This document shows positions 31,346-41,975 of a stretch of 64,000 nt of DNA, in pieces. Under the pieces are notes generated by a model. That model worked only from the letters and a program-made list of their open reading frames with translations, was not told the DNA's origin and made no database searches. Source of the stretch: Rhabdophis nuchalis (Eukaryota > Chordata > Lepidosauria > Squamata > Natricidae); assembly GCA_039707465.1 (NCBI GenBank), contig CM077653.1:4256184-4320183 (forward strand), read 5' to 3'. The position numbers were made by a program, and so were the translations under genes. The stretch's first letter is position 1. Each line of letters opens with the position of its first letter.

Positions 31346-31907
31346 TGTTGTGGTTCACCAGTGGAACTGGCAGCAGATTGGGACAGTGAGGAGGTTGGGG
31401 AGGAACCTGGGCCAGTCCTGGAGTCTAGGAAAGGCTCGAAGGAGGGCTCTGTGTCGGAGGCAGGGAGGGGGCCAGAGCCGTATGCCAGTTACCAGCTGCC
31501 TTCAGAGTCAGACATCTGTGGGGCAGATGAACAGCTGGAGTCTGTTCCCAGTGTGCACATGCACAGAGTTGCCAGATGAAGGGAACAGCTAAGGAACAAG
31601 GGTTGACTTGGGAGTAAGGCCACAGGTGGACAGTGGACGGCCCCTCCCAGAAGGAATAAAAGAGGAGCGAAAGGGGAGTGGAGTTTGCAGGAGACACTTA
31701 GTTCATTTGTGCATTCTTGCCAAGTATTGCGCTGTCTGAAAGATATCAGCCTGGCCATTCTCCAAGCCTGATCAAGGTCGGTAATTGTGAACTATCTTGG
31801 AAGACTGTGGACTGGGACTTTGCTGGAGAGGAATTCATTGTAAATTAAATAAAAGGGGTTTATTGAGGACTCAGCTTCGTGCTGCTGTGGATGCCTAGGT
31901 CAAAACA
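31346..31907 (+). mobile_element. Solo LTR, family A, intact with perfect target duplication
   Basis: Runs TGTTGTGGTTC to GGTCAAAACA and is flanked by ATGTG at 31341-31345 and 31908-31912. This is the best-preserved copy and defines the family: 562 bp, TG...CA ends, 5-bp duplication. GGAATAAAAGAGGAGC near 31650 is a plausible TATA box, and AAATAAAAGGGG near 31848 a poly(A) signal. No gag, pol or env nearby: a solo LTR left by recombination. Confidence 0.9.
31648..31665 (+). promoter_or_regulatory. Putative LTR promoter TATA region
   Basis: AATAAAAGAGGAGC lies about 195 bp upstream of the AATAAA signal in the family A LTR, after GGCCCCTCCCAGAAGG. The motif is kept in the other family A copies. 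Activity is unknown. Confidence 0.45.
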
Positions 31908-31912
31908 ATGTG

Positions 31913-32000
31913 CGTGCGCACTCGCGCCCACCACTTTCGCGGCCCAGTTCCAAATGGCTCACAGTCCCCGTAGTGGGCTGGGGGTTGGGGACCTCTGCTG
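31913..32000. mobile_element. hAT-like right terminus next to the LTR
   Basis: GCGGCCCAGTTCCAAATGG and GGGGGTTGGGGACCTCTGCTG are the right end of the CAGGGGTCCCCAACC hAT group. The LTR seems to have landed inside it. The left end was not found. Confidence 0.55.
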
Positions 32001-33185
32001 TAGACAATAAAAGGGCAGGAAGTAACCTGAGACCTATTCTGTTATTCCTTATGAATATGTAAGTGTGCGCATTATTTTCTCCGTTCTGAAATGTTGTAAT
32101 GTGCATCTCTTTGTCTGCAGGGGTGTTTCTCCCACTTTTCTTTCGCAGGAGACCCCCCTCCAGGGTGTACTGTCTAATAAATCATTGCAGTGAGCTTTGA
32201 TTATCTGCTTTGGGTCCTGTTTTTTGATTCTACGGGACAATGTCATATTAGATTTAATAGAGACACACACATACACACACACAAAACTTGTCTGGAATTT
32301 TTTTGGCCCTTGGGCCTCCGCCGTAAAGTTTGCACCAATTAGATTTGCACGTGGCCAAGCGCTGGAAACTCACACACAAAAAAACACACATTAGCGCTGA
32401 ATAGTCTCTCCTTACGCACTTTCTGCAGATCGTCTAGAAACCGTCTTTTTTTTAACTAACTGCATTTGATGGTGGGGGAAGAAGCAATTAAAGAAGTAAA
32501 CAAAACGGTTAAACAAAGAAATGTATAATTTAAAGTGGGGTTGTGTTGCCCAGAGGTTGGGAGAAGAGAGCTGGTTTCGAAACCAGCTGTGAGACGCGAC
32601 GGAGAAAGTGAACAATTGAGAGACTGAACACGCAAATTATTTGCAAAAATCAAATATACATGCAGAGCTGCACCTCGTCAACAATTCCACCTTCCATATC
32701 GTCCTCTTTTTTTTTTTTTGACGTCCTTTTTATTTTATTTGATTTTTCTTTTCTGTTTTTCGCCTCCTCTTCAGGGCAGCAAATGGGAGGCCTCACTCTG
32801 GCTACAAAGCCACTTTTCAAAAACATTGCTTGGTTGTCCCAGTTTCATTATAAGCCAGGGCTCATTAGCAGGAACTGAGCTGAACGTGACAAGGGCTACA
32901 TTATTGTTCGGCTTCTTTATTGTCCAATGTATCGCCTGGCGTGGTGAGAGGGGCTGAAAGGATCATCAGGATGATTGAGAAGAAGAAAAATTGGACTGAG
33001 CTTTTAAAGTGCTCCAAAAATCCTACTTGACATTCATAATATATGAAGGGTGATGGATCCTAAATGTCTGAAATGCAATGCAGGGCCATCGTTGGATCCA
33101 ACTATTTTTTAAAAGTTGTATTATGCTTGAAAAGTTTCCCTTTTTTCAATCATCCACATGGTTGGGGAGCAAGTATTGGAAGAGC
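32001..33185. other. Long unique-looking block with TTTATTG-rich segment
   Basis: About 1.2 kb without recognised elements apart from a short (CA)n near 32262 and a T run near 32710. CTGTCTAATAAATCATTGCA at 32170-32190 looks like a poly(A) signal context and may belong to an old retroelement. CGGCTTCTTTATTGTCC and CATCAGGATGATTGAG near 32910-32985 look conserved in style. Confidence 0.3.
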
Positions 33186-33193
33186 ATCTAACA

Positions 33194-33597
33194 CAGGGGG
33201 TGTCCAACCTTGGCAAATTTAAGGCCTGTGGACTTCAACTCCCAGAATTCCCCAACCAGCATAGGGGATATAAGACCTGTGGACTTCAATGGACTTCAAC
33301 TCCCAGAATTCCCCAACCAGCATAGGGGATATAAGACCTATGGACTTCACTGGACTTCAACTCCCAGAATTCCCCAACCAGCATAGGGGATATAAGACCT
33401 ATGGACTTCAATGGACTTCAACTCCCAGAATTTCCCAACCAGCATAGGAGATATAAGACCTATGGACTTCACTGGACTTCAACTCCCAGAATTTCCCCAG
33501 TCAGGGTGGGGAATTTAAAAACATGTGGACTGGATCTCCAAACATTTTGAGAGTTGAAGTCCACAAGTCCTAAAGTTGCCAAGGTTGGACACTCTTG
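33194..33597. mobile_element. hAT-like element with internal 61-bp tandem repeat
   Basis: Termini CAGGGGGTGTCCAACCTTGG and CCAAGGTTGGACACTCTTG. Flanking octamers ATCTAACA (33186-33193) and ATCTAAGT (33598-33605) agree at 6 of 8. About four copies of a 61-bp unit (GGACTTCAACTCCCAGAATT ... GGGGATATAAGACC) fill 33230-33510. Confidence 0.8.
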
Positions 33598-33605
33598 ATC
33601 TAAGT

Positions 33606-33830
33606 CATGAGCAAAGAACAAACAACCAGGAGTGCAAAGGAATGCGAGAGATTTGGACAATAGTCCAGAAGTAAACAGAGACTCAAATTGTATGGCTCAG
33701 AATCAGCAAAGCAATATTTGCGGTATGGCCAGCAGCCACATTCCGTAATTTAATTTTTGCTTTTAGGGAGAGGGGACAACAGACAAGTTTGGAGGAGGCT
33801 GTGTTTACATCACAGCCGTATATGAATTAA
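33606..33830. other. Unassigned sequence
   Basis: Short AT-rich stretch with no recognised repeat. Confidence 0.3.
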
Positions 33831-34221
<391 letters not shown>

Positions 34222-34223
<2 letters not shown>

Positions 34224-34880
34224 TCAAATCTATTTCTTCCCACACCCAAGCTCATATTTCCCTACATTTGCTTGTTGATTGCACTAATATTTCATTCAGG
34301 TTCAGATTTTCTCCAGCGCTTCAGGGAAGCGGGGGAAATCTCCTCTAAGGCGGCCCCAGTTATTTGCAGTAAACAGAACAAGCCACTTTAGAAAATGACT
34401 CAGCTCCCTGATTAATTGGAGGTCCAGGCTTAATCAATCAAAACGTTTTTAGTGTTTGTGCAAAAACCAAACTCGTTGGTTCCACGCCTGTGGTTTGGTG
34501 ATCCTGTGGAAGCTCTTGTTTTGTACCAAGCACAATGCAGTTCTTTCCAATTATTATTTGGGTTCACACACTATACTAAGCTGTAACATTCCTTAAAAAA
34601 AAAAAGATTTGGCTCGCGGTGGTGTGTGAATCCAGCCATGGCGGTTGTTAATTAAAGATGATGGCTTAACACTTCATGCAAATTTAGCCACTTGGGTTTT
34701 ATTTCGCGAACCGTGGTTGAAGCAAACCGTCATTTTTGTGCAAAGCGTCGATCAGGTCATACCGTCCCTGAAGAAAGGGTCACTCCGGTAACTCTTCTGA
34801 GCTGTCAGACACGTGCTGGAGCCCATCCTCTGTCTTACCTGGATGTGTCCTTTGGACTATTCTCAGTCATCCAGGTCTTG
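34222..34880. other. Unique-looking block, candidate conserved non-coding DNA
   Basis: 34310-34450 has CAGTTATTTGCAGTAAACAG, CTCCCTGATTAATTGGAGG and GGCTTAATCAATCAAAACG. It is repeat-free and AT-motif-rich with no coding frame. Confidence 0.3.
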
Positions 34881-34884
34881 GCTA

Positions 34885-34980
34885 TCCCAAAGGTGCTATC
34901 TCAAAAGGCAACCGGACTTTGTTTTTCCTTAAAGATGTTTGACTTCTCATCCAAAAAGCTTCTTCGGTTCATGGTCAAGG
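34885..34980. mobile_element. One arm of the AAAGGTGCTTTTTTCAAAAG palindromic MITE
   Basis: CCCAAAGGTGCTATCTCAAA, GGCAACCGGACTTTG and CTTCTCATCCAAAAAGCTTC match the left arm of the element at 50119-50289. The second arm is absent. Confidence 0.7.
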
Positions 34981-35016
34981 CATAGAATAGCCCTGGAAGG
35001 AGAGAGGCCTTCTGTT

Positions 35017-35390
35017 GGGGGATATCTCCGTTTGGAGACAGAAAATTGTGCAGCATAATATGCAGCTAGAGAAACGTTGCTGGTAAGCACACAAATAGTA
35101 AATCAGACACTGTTAGTAAAAAAACAAAATAGCTTTACTGGTATTGTAAAACTAAACTACTGCTTCACAAGCAGTGATAGAATATAGTTAGTAAAACAAA
35201 GTCCTTAACAAATCGTAGTTTGCTTACAGTCAGTAATCCACAATACTTCCTTCTTCAAACACAACAAGCAGTCAGTAGAGAGATATCGAGCAGAGAGAGC
35301 AATTAGCAGAGATAGCATGCGTTCTGCTGACTTCCTCTTACAGTGGAGATAATTACATTCTCTAATTGCATTCTAACATTCCAAAATCCT
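35017..35390 (-). mobile_element. Solo LTR, family B
   Basis: Begins TGTTGGGGGATATC. The minus strand has an AGTAAAGC hexamer near 35132, as in the other two family B copies. It shares GAGAAACGTTGCT and GCACACAA with 22090. The far end is degraded. Confidence 0.55.
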
Positions 35391-35424
35391 GAAAGCCACA
35401 ATGACCATTTGTCGTCAAGGGATT

Positions 35425-35740
35425 ACATATTGCCTAACCAACTCTAGGAGTTTCCACCCGTTGCTTCTTCTCCTGCCCTCAGGTGCCTTGGAGAATAGCT
35501 TGACTCCCTCTTCTTTGTGGCAACCCCTGAGATATTGGAAGAGTGCTATGATGTCTCCCCTGGTCCTTCTTTTCATTAAACTAGACCTACCCAGTTCCTG
35601 CAACCGTTCTTCCTATGTTTTAGCCTCCAGTCCCCTAATCCTCTTGGTTGCTCTTCTCTGCACTCTTTCTAGAGTCTCCACCTCTTTTTGATATCGTGGC
35701 GACCAAAACTGGCTGCAGTACTCTAGGCTCAAGTGTCATA
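35425..35740 (-). mobile_element. CR1 LINE ORF2 remnant
   Basis: Plus strand GAGTTTCCACCCGTTGCTTC, CAACCCCTGAGATATTGG and GTGGCGACCAAAACTGG; the minus strand encodes [20 protein letters not shown]. No 3' UTR. Confidence 0.9.
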
Positions 35741-35816
35741 TTCTTAAAGCCGTTCTTTCTTTTCTAATCGAGGGAGGGACCACTCCTCAATCAGGGGTCA
35801 TTTAGCCAGGCGGTGG
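35741..35816. other. Short unassigned spacer
   Basis: Nothing recognised between the CR1 and the hAT-like element. Confidence 0.3.
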
Positions 35817-36532
35817 CAGTGGTGGTTTTCAAGATTTTTCACTACCAGTTTGGTGGGCGTGGCTAGGTGTGGGGGTCTTGTGACATCACTCATGCTTACG
35901 CCCACTCAATCACATGATTACCCCCCCCCCAAGCCAGCCAAAACAAAGAGGCAGTTGTGGGGGAGGAAGTGGAGCTACAGCCAGGGCCGCTGAAAGAGAG
36001 AAAACAGGATGATGCATTTGACTAGCGAAGGGACCATGAGTGGCGGCTCCCGAGCAAGACTGGGCCCCGGAATGGCGCATTGCCCATTCTGGATGAGGCA
36101 GGCAGCGGCTCTGGGGCCTCGAGGAATGCCACGTCCATAGAGCCCCAGACCCCTGACCCAAGGTGAAGAGAGAGAAGGCGGCATGCTTACTTACCTTTGG
36201 AGAGCTCAACAGAGCAGGCAAGGCATGGAGGTAACTGGCGAGGCGCGTAACTGGGCCACGTGGAGAAGGGAAGGCAGGTCTGGGATGGGTGGGGCGAGCA
36301 AGCGAGCATCGAGTGTGCATCAAGCGGGCATCAAGTGGGCGAGCGGGATGGGTGAGTATCAAGCAGACGGGGGGAGCGAGCAGCAACTGTGCAACTGGTT
36401 TAGGGGCATGGCCAGCCAGCAGTCACTACCAGTTTGGCAACCGATTCCAAATTTCCACTACCAGTTCGGCGACCGATGCCAAATTTCCACTACCGGTTCG
36501 CACGTTCAGGAACCAGCTGAATGCCACGTCTG
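35817..36532. mobile_element. Long hAT-like element, GGTGGGATTCA family
   Basis: Left CAGTGGTGGTTTTCAAG with TTTGGTGGGCGTGG; right ACCAGCTGAATGCCACGTCTG. The interior is GC-richer than the flanks, with CCACTACC(A/G)GTTCG repeated near 36425-36500. Target duplication weak (5 of 8). Frames up to 158 residues have no transposase motif. Confidence 0.55.
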
Positions 36533-37012
36533 GATTGGGGGTTGTCTGCTGCACTTTCTACATTTCTGTAACTTTTTTTTTAAAAAAACCTAAAATCAGG
36601 CGCTTTTCTAGGTGCAAATGTTGCTTGGAAATGCACAGCTTTAAACTTCTACCCATCCAAACAAAGCAAATACCAAAAAAAAAAAAGAAAATAGCTTGAG
36701 GGGAGAGATTGGAAAAGCAACAAAAACGAAGGAATCAAGCCAGCTTTCGCGGCGTGCATCTTGTTTTTGCTGCTGTGAGAAAGCCACGGGCCGCTGTGAG
36801 GTGGTTTTGTGTCCTTTCAATGAAAAGCGAAGTATTACAGGCCTCCCTGTTGATTTGGTCTGTGTGAAGCCGTCATTAGCAAAAAATAGGAGCAGTCATA
36901 ATGGGCTACCAACATTAGCTGGTACGTTTTTTTATCAAAATGTGGATGGAGGAAGTAGAATGTTTGGAGAGCCACAGGATGTTTGTGCCAGTTCTGGGAG
37001 AAGAGGAAGGGA
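36533..37012. other. Unassigned sequence
   Basis: No recognised element; an A run near 36675. The 116-residue plus-strand frame at 36696-37046 has no domain signature. Confidence 0.3.
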
Positions 37013-37020
37013 CTCTGCTC

Positions 37021-37849
37021 CAGAGGTGGTATTCAGCCAGTTCTGAAGAACTGATAGTGGAGATTTTGAGTAGTTTGGAGAACCGGCAAATACCACCTCT
37101 GACTGGCCCCACCCCCATCTAGTCTCTGCCTCCTGAGTCCCAGCTGATCAGGAGGAAATGGGGATTTTGCACCATCCTTTCCCTAGAGTGGGGAGGGAAT
37201 GGGAATTTTGCAGTATCCTTCCCCTGGATGAAGAGGGAATGGGGATTATGCAGTATTCTTTCCCTGGAGTGGGGAGAGAATGGGGATTTTGCAGTATCCT
37301 TCCTCTGGATGAAGAGGGAATGAGGATTTTGCAGTATCCTTTCCCTAGAGTGGGGAGGGAATGGGGATTTTGCAGTATCCTTCCCCTGGAGTGGGGAGGG
37401 AATGGGGATTTTGCAGTATCCTTCCCCTGGAGTGGGGAGGGAATGGGAATTTTGCAGTATCCTTTCCCTGGAGTGAGGAGGGAATGGAGATTTTGCAGTA
37501 TCCTTCCCATGGAGCGGGAAGGGAATGGGGATTTTACAGTATCCTTCCCATGGAGCGGGGAGGGAATGGGGATTTTACAGTACCCTTTCCCTGGAGTGGG
37601 GAGGGAATGGGGATTTTGCAGTATCCTTCCCCTGGAGTGTGGAGGGAATGGGGATTTTGCAGTATCCTTCCCCTGGAGTGGGGAGGGAATGGGGATTTTG
37701 CAGTATCCTTCCCCTGGAGTGGGGAATGAATGGAGATTTTATAGTATCCTTCCCCTGCCATACCCACCAAACCACACCCATCAAGCCACACCACACCCAT
37801 CAAACCATGACCACAGAACCGGTAATAAAAAATTTGAGTCCCACCACTG
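37021..37849. mobile_element. hAT-like element carrying a 42-bp minisatellite
   Basis: Left CAGAGGTGGTATTCAGCC; right TTTGAGTCCCACCACTG. Flanks CTCTGCTC (37013-37020) and CCCTGCTC (37850-37857) match at 7 of 8. About 14 copies of a 42-bp unit (GGGAATGGGGATTTTGCAGT then ATCCTTCCCCTGGAGTGGG) fill 37160-37755. Because 42 is a multiple of 3, frames stay open on both strands (252 residues plus, 120 and 164 minus). They are artefacts. Confidence 0.85.
37160..37755. repeat. 42-bp minisatellite, ~14 copies
   Basis: Unit core GAATGGGGATTTTGCAGTAT, varying mainly at CCCCTGGAGTG versus CCCATGGAGCG and GGATGAAGAGG. The same single unit occurs unexpanded at 3315-3375 in a related element, showing where it came from. 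Confidence 0.9.
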
Positions 37850-37949
37850 CCCTGCTCCCTCCTCCCCAATTTTAGACCAAGCAAAGCAGTTCGTGCAACA
37901 AGACATTGATAGATAGCAAAGGGGATCGAAACTACCCATGTGTTTCTAG

Positions 37950-38262
37950 CTGGATATTTGAGGGGCTGCCGCAAACAAGAGGGAGGGCGGACACAAGCTA
38001 TTCTCCAAAGCACCAGAAGGCAGGACAAGAAGCAATGGACGGAAACTAATCAAGGAGAGAAGCAACCTAGAACTAAGGAGAAGCTTCCTAATGGTGAGGA
38101 CAATTAATCAGTGGGACAGTTTGCCTCCAGATGTTGTGGGTGCTCCATCACTGGAGGCTTTATAGAAGAGAGTGGACTTTTCTGGAATGGAATATGGTCT
38201 CCTGCTTGTGCAGGGGGTTGGACTAGAAGATCTCCAAGGCTCCTTCCAACTCTGTCCTGACA
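37950..38262 (+). mobile_element. CR1 LINE 3' end
   Basis: GATATTTGAGGGGCTGCCGC, GGCAGGACAAGAAGCAATGG and GGGGGTTGGACTAGAAGATC. 5'-truncated. Confidence 0.9.
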
Positions 38263-38385
38263 TCACCATCTTGTGGGTTTGTTTGTTTGTTTGTTTATTC
38301 ATTGGATTTAGAAACTGCCTATCTCACTCACAGAGCAGCTCTGGGTGGTATGCAATTAAGGACTTAAAAAGCTAAAATCCATAGA
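38263..38385 (-). mobile_element. LINE 3' terminus with (TTTG)n tail
   Basis: (TTTG)n then TTTATTCATTGGATTTAGAA, CAGAGCAGCTCTGGGTGG and AAGCTAAAATCC. The layout fits a minus-strand LINE 3' end of L2 or RTE type. Confidence 0.5.
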
Positions 38386-38464
38386 GTTCAATCCCAGGCA
38401 GCAGCTGGTGTTTTTCTAGCAGAGCACAAAGAGAAAATATCTGCTGTGAACTTCCATATACAGG

Positions 38465-38931
38465 TGTCAGGAAGGGCATTCAGCCAGTAAATGCTCAGTG
38501 TCAGCCTCCGCTTTGTTGCTTGCTTCAGCTACCATTGAAACAGGGAGGGAGGGGGCTTTGGTAATTGGGAATGGGACTGTATGGTGCAGGAGGGAGATTT
38601 GGAGAAGGGCGTATGTTCTCCCCATCTACTTCGCATACCACTGGCTGGAGCTGTGCGGTGGTCAAGGTCAATGGTCTTGCATACCATCCTGATGATGCTC
38701 CTGGAGATGCAACCCACGTTGACGTCTATGGGGATTGCGCATTGGACAATGGGGTCGGGGTTATTGGGGAAAGGGGGTTGGACACATATTGATATGTGTG
38801 ATTTCGCACGATTGGGTCTCAGACCTTGCTTTACTTCGCTGCTATCTTTTCATAACCAGTAAAAGTACTCCATTCGTATAAATGGAGTTGAGTGGATTCT
38901 TTCTTGGTTATCGTTAGAGGCAGACCTGACA
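38465..38931 (+). mobile_element. LTR-like element, TGTCAGG...CCTGACA
   Basis: Termini TGTCAGGAAGGGC and AGGCAGACCTGACA. Near the end CCAGTAAAAGTACTCC supplies an AGTAAA hexamer. 467 bp, no target duplication. Same terminal words as 30399-30792. No gag or pol. Confidence 0.5.
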
Positions 38932-39985
38932 CTCTGCTCCATCCAGTCGCCCCCAACTCCACCCCAATAAAAGGGATTACAAGGTCATAAATAGGGGGGG
39001 GGGGAGGAAAGTACCCATTTCTCTCATTCAGTTATCTTCAATAGATGTCTTTTATACAGGTTATCATATCACCTAGGTGTATTTTCATAGATTCTTTTTC
39101 TCCCCTCTTAATTCCTTCTTGCAACGTGCATGCACGCATTTTTACACAATCTTTGAGCCGAGCATTAAAGCTTTGCGAAAATTTGGAGAAACGGGGCCCA
39201 CGAAGGATATCTGTGGATCTCTTATCCTCCAAATTGTAAATTGGATTTGGTTTTTCAGAAAGGAATCGGACGGGGGTGGGAGAGGAGAGGAGGGTGGGGG
39301 GAGAAACGGTTGGCCTCATCTTTCATCTATTAAAAAGGATACAGTCGCTCAGCAAAAGGTTAACAAGAATCTCAATATAAAAGACAGCATCTCGTGGACA
39401 TCCCCCCACCACCACCACCACTCCCTAAAACCTCATTTATAAAACCAGCTTTAGACTGCAATCATGTTATCTGCCTTTGGAACAGCATGTGATGAAATTC
39501 TGAATGAACCTCAAGGCAATATTTTTTTATATTTTTATAGTTTACATATCTGTCTAGACATAGCAATTGGAGGCAGCAGCGAAGAGCAGATGCTATTTGT
39601 TTTGTTTTTATTTTTTAAACGAGATAATAAAAGACCCTTCAGTTGCTGTTATTCATGCTGTAGCTTCAGCTCCTTTTATTGCGGGTGGACCAGCCTACAT
39701 CACAGATATTGGTTTTTGGCGTTGTGTGTTTGGAATTAAAAAAAAAAAGTCTTGACAACTTCTGCATACTTCTGCAACTTCAGTTGCGAGACCGTCCGTC
39801 CTTCTTCGCCTGTGGTCCACAACTTTCTTTGCCGAGTAATTAGGAAAGCAGAAATCTCCCAAGGCTGGCCGGTTCAGACGTACTTCCCAGCCTCTGTGGA
39901 CTTCACTGTCGTTTGTTGGACAAGTCAACGTTGGTTGGGGTCACTCATACGAAATCATAAACTGGGATTTGAAATCAGGGCTGAA
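38932..39985. other. Long unique-looking block, candidate conserved non-coding DNA
   Basis: Apart from a poly-G run near 38995 and (CAC)n near 39408, no repeats. 39100-39250 (GCACGCATTTTTACACAATC, AAAGCTTTGCGAAAATTTGG) and 39440-39700 are AT-rich and well structured. Frames here (91-121 residues) have no domains. Confidence 0.3.
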
Positions 39986-39989
39986 TTCT

Positions 39990-40920
39990 TGCTAAGAGCC
40001 AGTTTGGTCTAAGGTTCTAGTAGTTAAGGCACAAGGCTAGAAACCGAAGACCAGGAATTCTAGTCCCACATAAAGCATGAAAGCCAGTTGGGTGACTTTG
40101 GGTCAATCGCTAGGAGACAGTGAATTCTCTTCTCCTTAGCTTATAAAAGCTAGCTGGGTGGCTTCAGGCCAATTACCAGGAGACAGTGAATTCTAGTCCA
40201 CCTTAGACATGAAAGTTGGCTGGATGATTTTGGGCCAATCATCAGGAGATTGAGTTTCTGTCCCATCTTACACATGAAAGCTGGCTAGGTGACTTTGGGT
40301 CAATCACAAGGAGACTGAGTTCTAGTTCCACCTTAGGCATGAAAGTTGGCTGAATGACTTTGGGTCAATCACTAGGAGACAGTGAATTCTAGTCCACCTT
40401 AGGCATGAAAGTTGGCTGAATGACTGGGCCAATCACCAGGAGACTGAGTTCTAGTTCCACCTAAGGCATGAAAGTTGGCTGAATGACTTTGGGTCAATCA
40501 CTAGGAGACAGTGAATTCTAGTCCACCTTAGGCATGAAAGTTGGCTGAATGACTGGGCCAATCACCAGGAGACTGAGTTCTAGTTCCACCTTAGGCATGA
40601 AAGTTGGCTGAATGACTTTGGGTCAATCACTAGGAGACAGTGAATTCTAGTCCACCTTAGGCATGAAAGCTGGCTGAATGACTGGGCCAATCACCAGGAG
40701 ACTGAGTTCTTGTTCTACCGCAGGCATGAAAGCTGAATGGGTGAGTTTGAGCCAATCACCAGGAGAATGGTGAGTTCTAGTCTCACCTTGGCCATGAAAG
40801 CTGGCTAGGTGACTTTGGGTCAATCACCAGGAGACATTGAGTTGTAGTCCCACCTCAGGCATGAAAGCTGAATGGGTGAATTTGAGCCAATCACCAGGCG
40901 ACAGCTCAAGAGACTTGGCC
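39990..40920 (+). repeat. Minisatellite derived from a CORE-SINE (~62-bp unit)
   Basis: One SINE head (AGAGCCAGTTTGGTCTAAGG, then GGCACAAGGCTAGAAACC) is followed by about 14 tandem copies of its core: GGCATGAAAGCTGGCTGG, GTGACTTTGGGTCAATCAC, AGGAGACAGTGAATTCTAG. Units alternate between two forms (GACTTTGGGTCAATC and GACTGGGCCAATC) around 40390-40690, so part of the array grew as a dimer. Confidence 0.85.
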
Positions 40921-41640
40921 CCTGGAAACCCTGATTTAATCCAAGATGGTTGAGGTTACTTGCCAGTGATTCTCCAAGTCTGTTTTTCTCACATTTATTT
41001 TTGCCAGGGAAGGAAACGACTGGGACTGAATTTGGAATAATTTGAAGCCATTATTAGGCCCGAGGATACATGTTAAGGTAATTCGCCTCCAAGGGAGAAG
41101 AGCAGTGAAATTCAAGCTTAGCTTTCAAGCGGTTGGGGGCCTATCTTTGTAGACCCAATCAAAGCCACTTCCTCCTTAGATGCAAGGCAGAAGGGCATCT
41201 TTACAATGAGCCAGGATGCCTTTAAAAGCGGGTGGAGGGAGGGGGTGTCCACCTACTCTTACAAACCGGCGGGATCAAGATCTTTTCAAATAAGCAATAT
41301 ATATTCCGGGCTGTAATTAAATACATGCAGGAAATAAAATTGCCAGCATTATACCTGCCTGGGAGCAGATTATTTCTCTGCAAACAGCCAGAGGCACATG
41401 GATCAGTCAGATAACGGCCGAGCCCCGGCCTTGGGAAATGAATCGCCAGGAGCATCAATATGCAGGATAAAGGTGAACAAGTTAAACGGGTACCACAAAT
41501 GGGCATCACTTCGCACGGCGGTTCCATTTCCAAGGCACCCAACTGCAGGCGAAACGCTTTCCCAGGGCCCAGGAAATTCCCTCAGCCTGCCTTTCACCCT
41601 TCCAGGAATTCAAGACACATAAAACATCCCTAATACTTCT
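40921..41640. other. Strong candidate conserved non-coding block
   Basis: 720 bp without repeats. It is dense in regulatory-looking words: GGGCTGTAATTAAATACATG, TATACCTGCCTGGGAGCAG, AGCATCAATATGCAGGATAA. No splice-framed coding pattern. Of all repeat-free blocks here this one looks most constrained, but that is a judgement by eye. Confidence 0.35.
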
Positions 41641-41643
41641 TCT

Positions 41644-41975
41644 GAGGGACGCAGTGGCTCAGGGGCTAAGACGTTGAGCTTGTCTATCAGAAAGATCGGC
41701 AGTTTGGCGGTTTGAATCCCTAGTGCTGCCTAACGGAGTGAGCTCCCGTGACTTGTCCAGGCTTCTGCCAACCTAGCAGTTTGAAAGCATGTAAAAAAAT
41801 GCAAGTAGAAAAATAGGAACCACCTTTGGTGGGAAGGGAACAGCATTCCGTGCGCCTTCTGCGTTGAGTCATGCCGGCCACATGACCACGGAGACGTCTT
41901 CGGACAGCGCTGGCTCTTTGGCTTTGAAATGGAGATGAGCACCGCCCCCTAGAGTCGGGAACGACTAGCAACCCA
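41644..41975 (+). mobile_element. Sauria SINE, nearly full length
   Basis: Head GGGACGCAGTGGCTCAGGGG (A box), B box GGTTTGAATCCCTAGTGC, body GCAAGTAGAAAAATAGGAAC and GGGAAGGGAACAGCATTCCG, Bov-B-like tail GAGTCGGGAACGACTAGCA. The tail passes straight into the antisense CORE-SINE repeat. Confidence 0.92.

Noticed and set aside
32160..32200. Poly(A) signal of a host gene (CTAATAAATCATTG)
   Set aside because: No upstream coding sequence; more likely an old retroelement end, and not strong enough to call.
36183..36699. Two overlapping 136-residue frames
   Set aside because: Both run through the interior and end of a hAT-like repeat and end in a poly-A region; no domain signature.
37158..37916. 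252-residue repetitive protein
   Set aside because: Product of a 42-bp minisatellite inside a hAT-like element; both strands are open and no start context or domain supports it.
39567..39755. Short frame with an AVASAPFIAGGPAYITDIGF segment
   Set aside because: Looked protein-like at first, but it is isolated, lacks splice context and matches no family I can name.
40040..40915. CRISPR-like or gene-like array of ~62-bp units
   Set aside because: Units are pieces of a CORE-SINE with no separate spacers.
41700..41730. tRNA gene suggested by A- and B-box motifs
   Set aside because: The motifs belong to the head of a Sauria SINE; no cloverleaf with a complete acceptor stem was seen. The same applies at 19250, 60215, 61140 and 61380.
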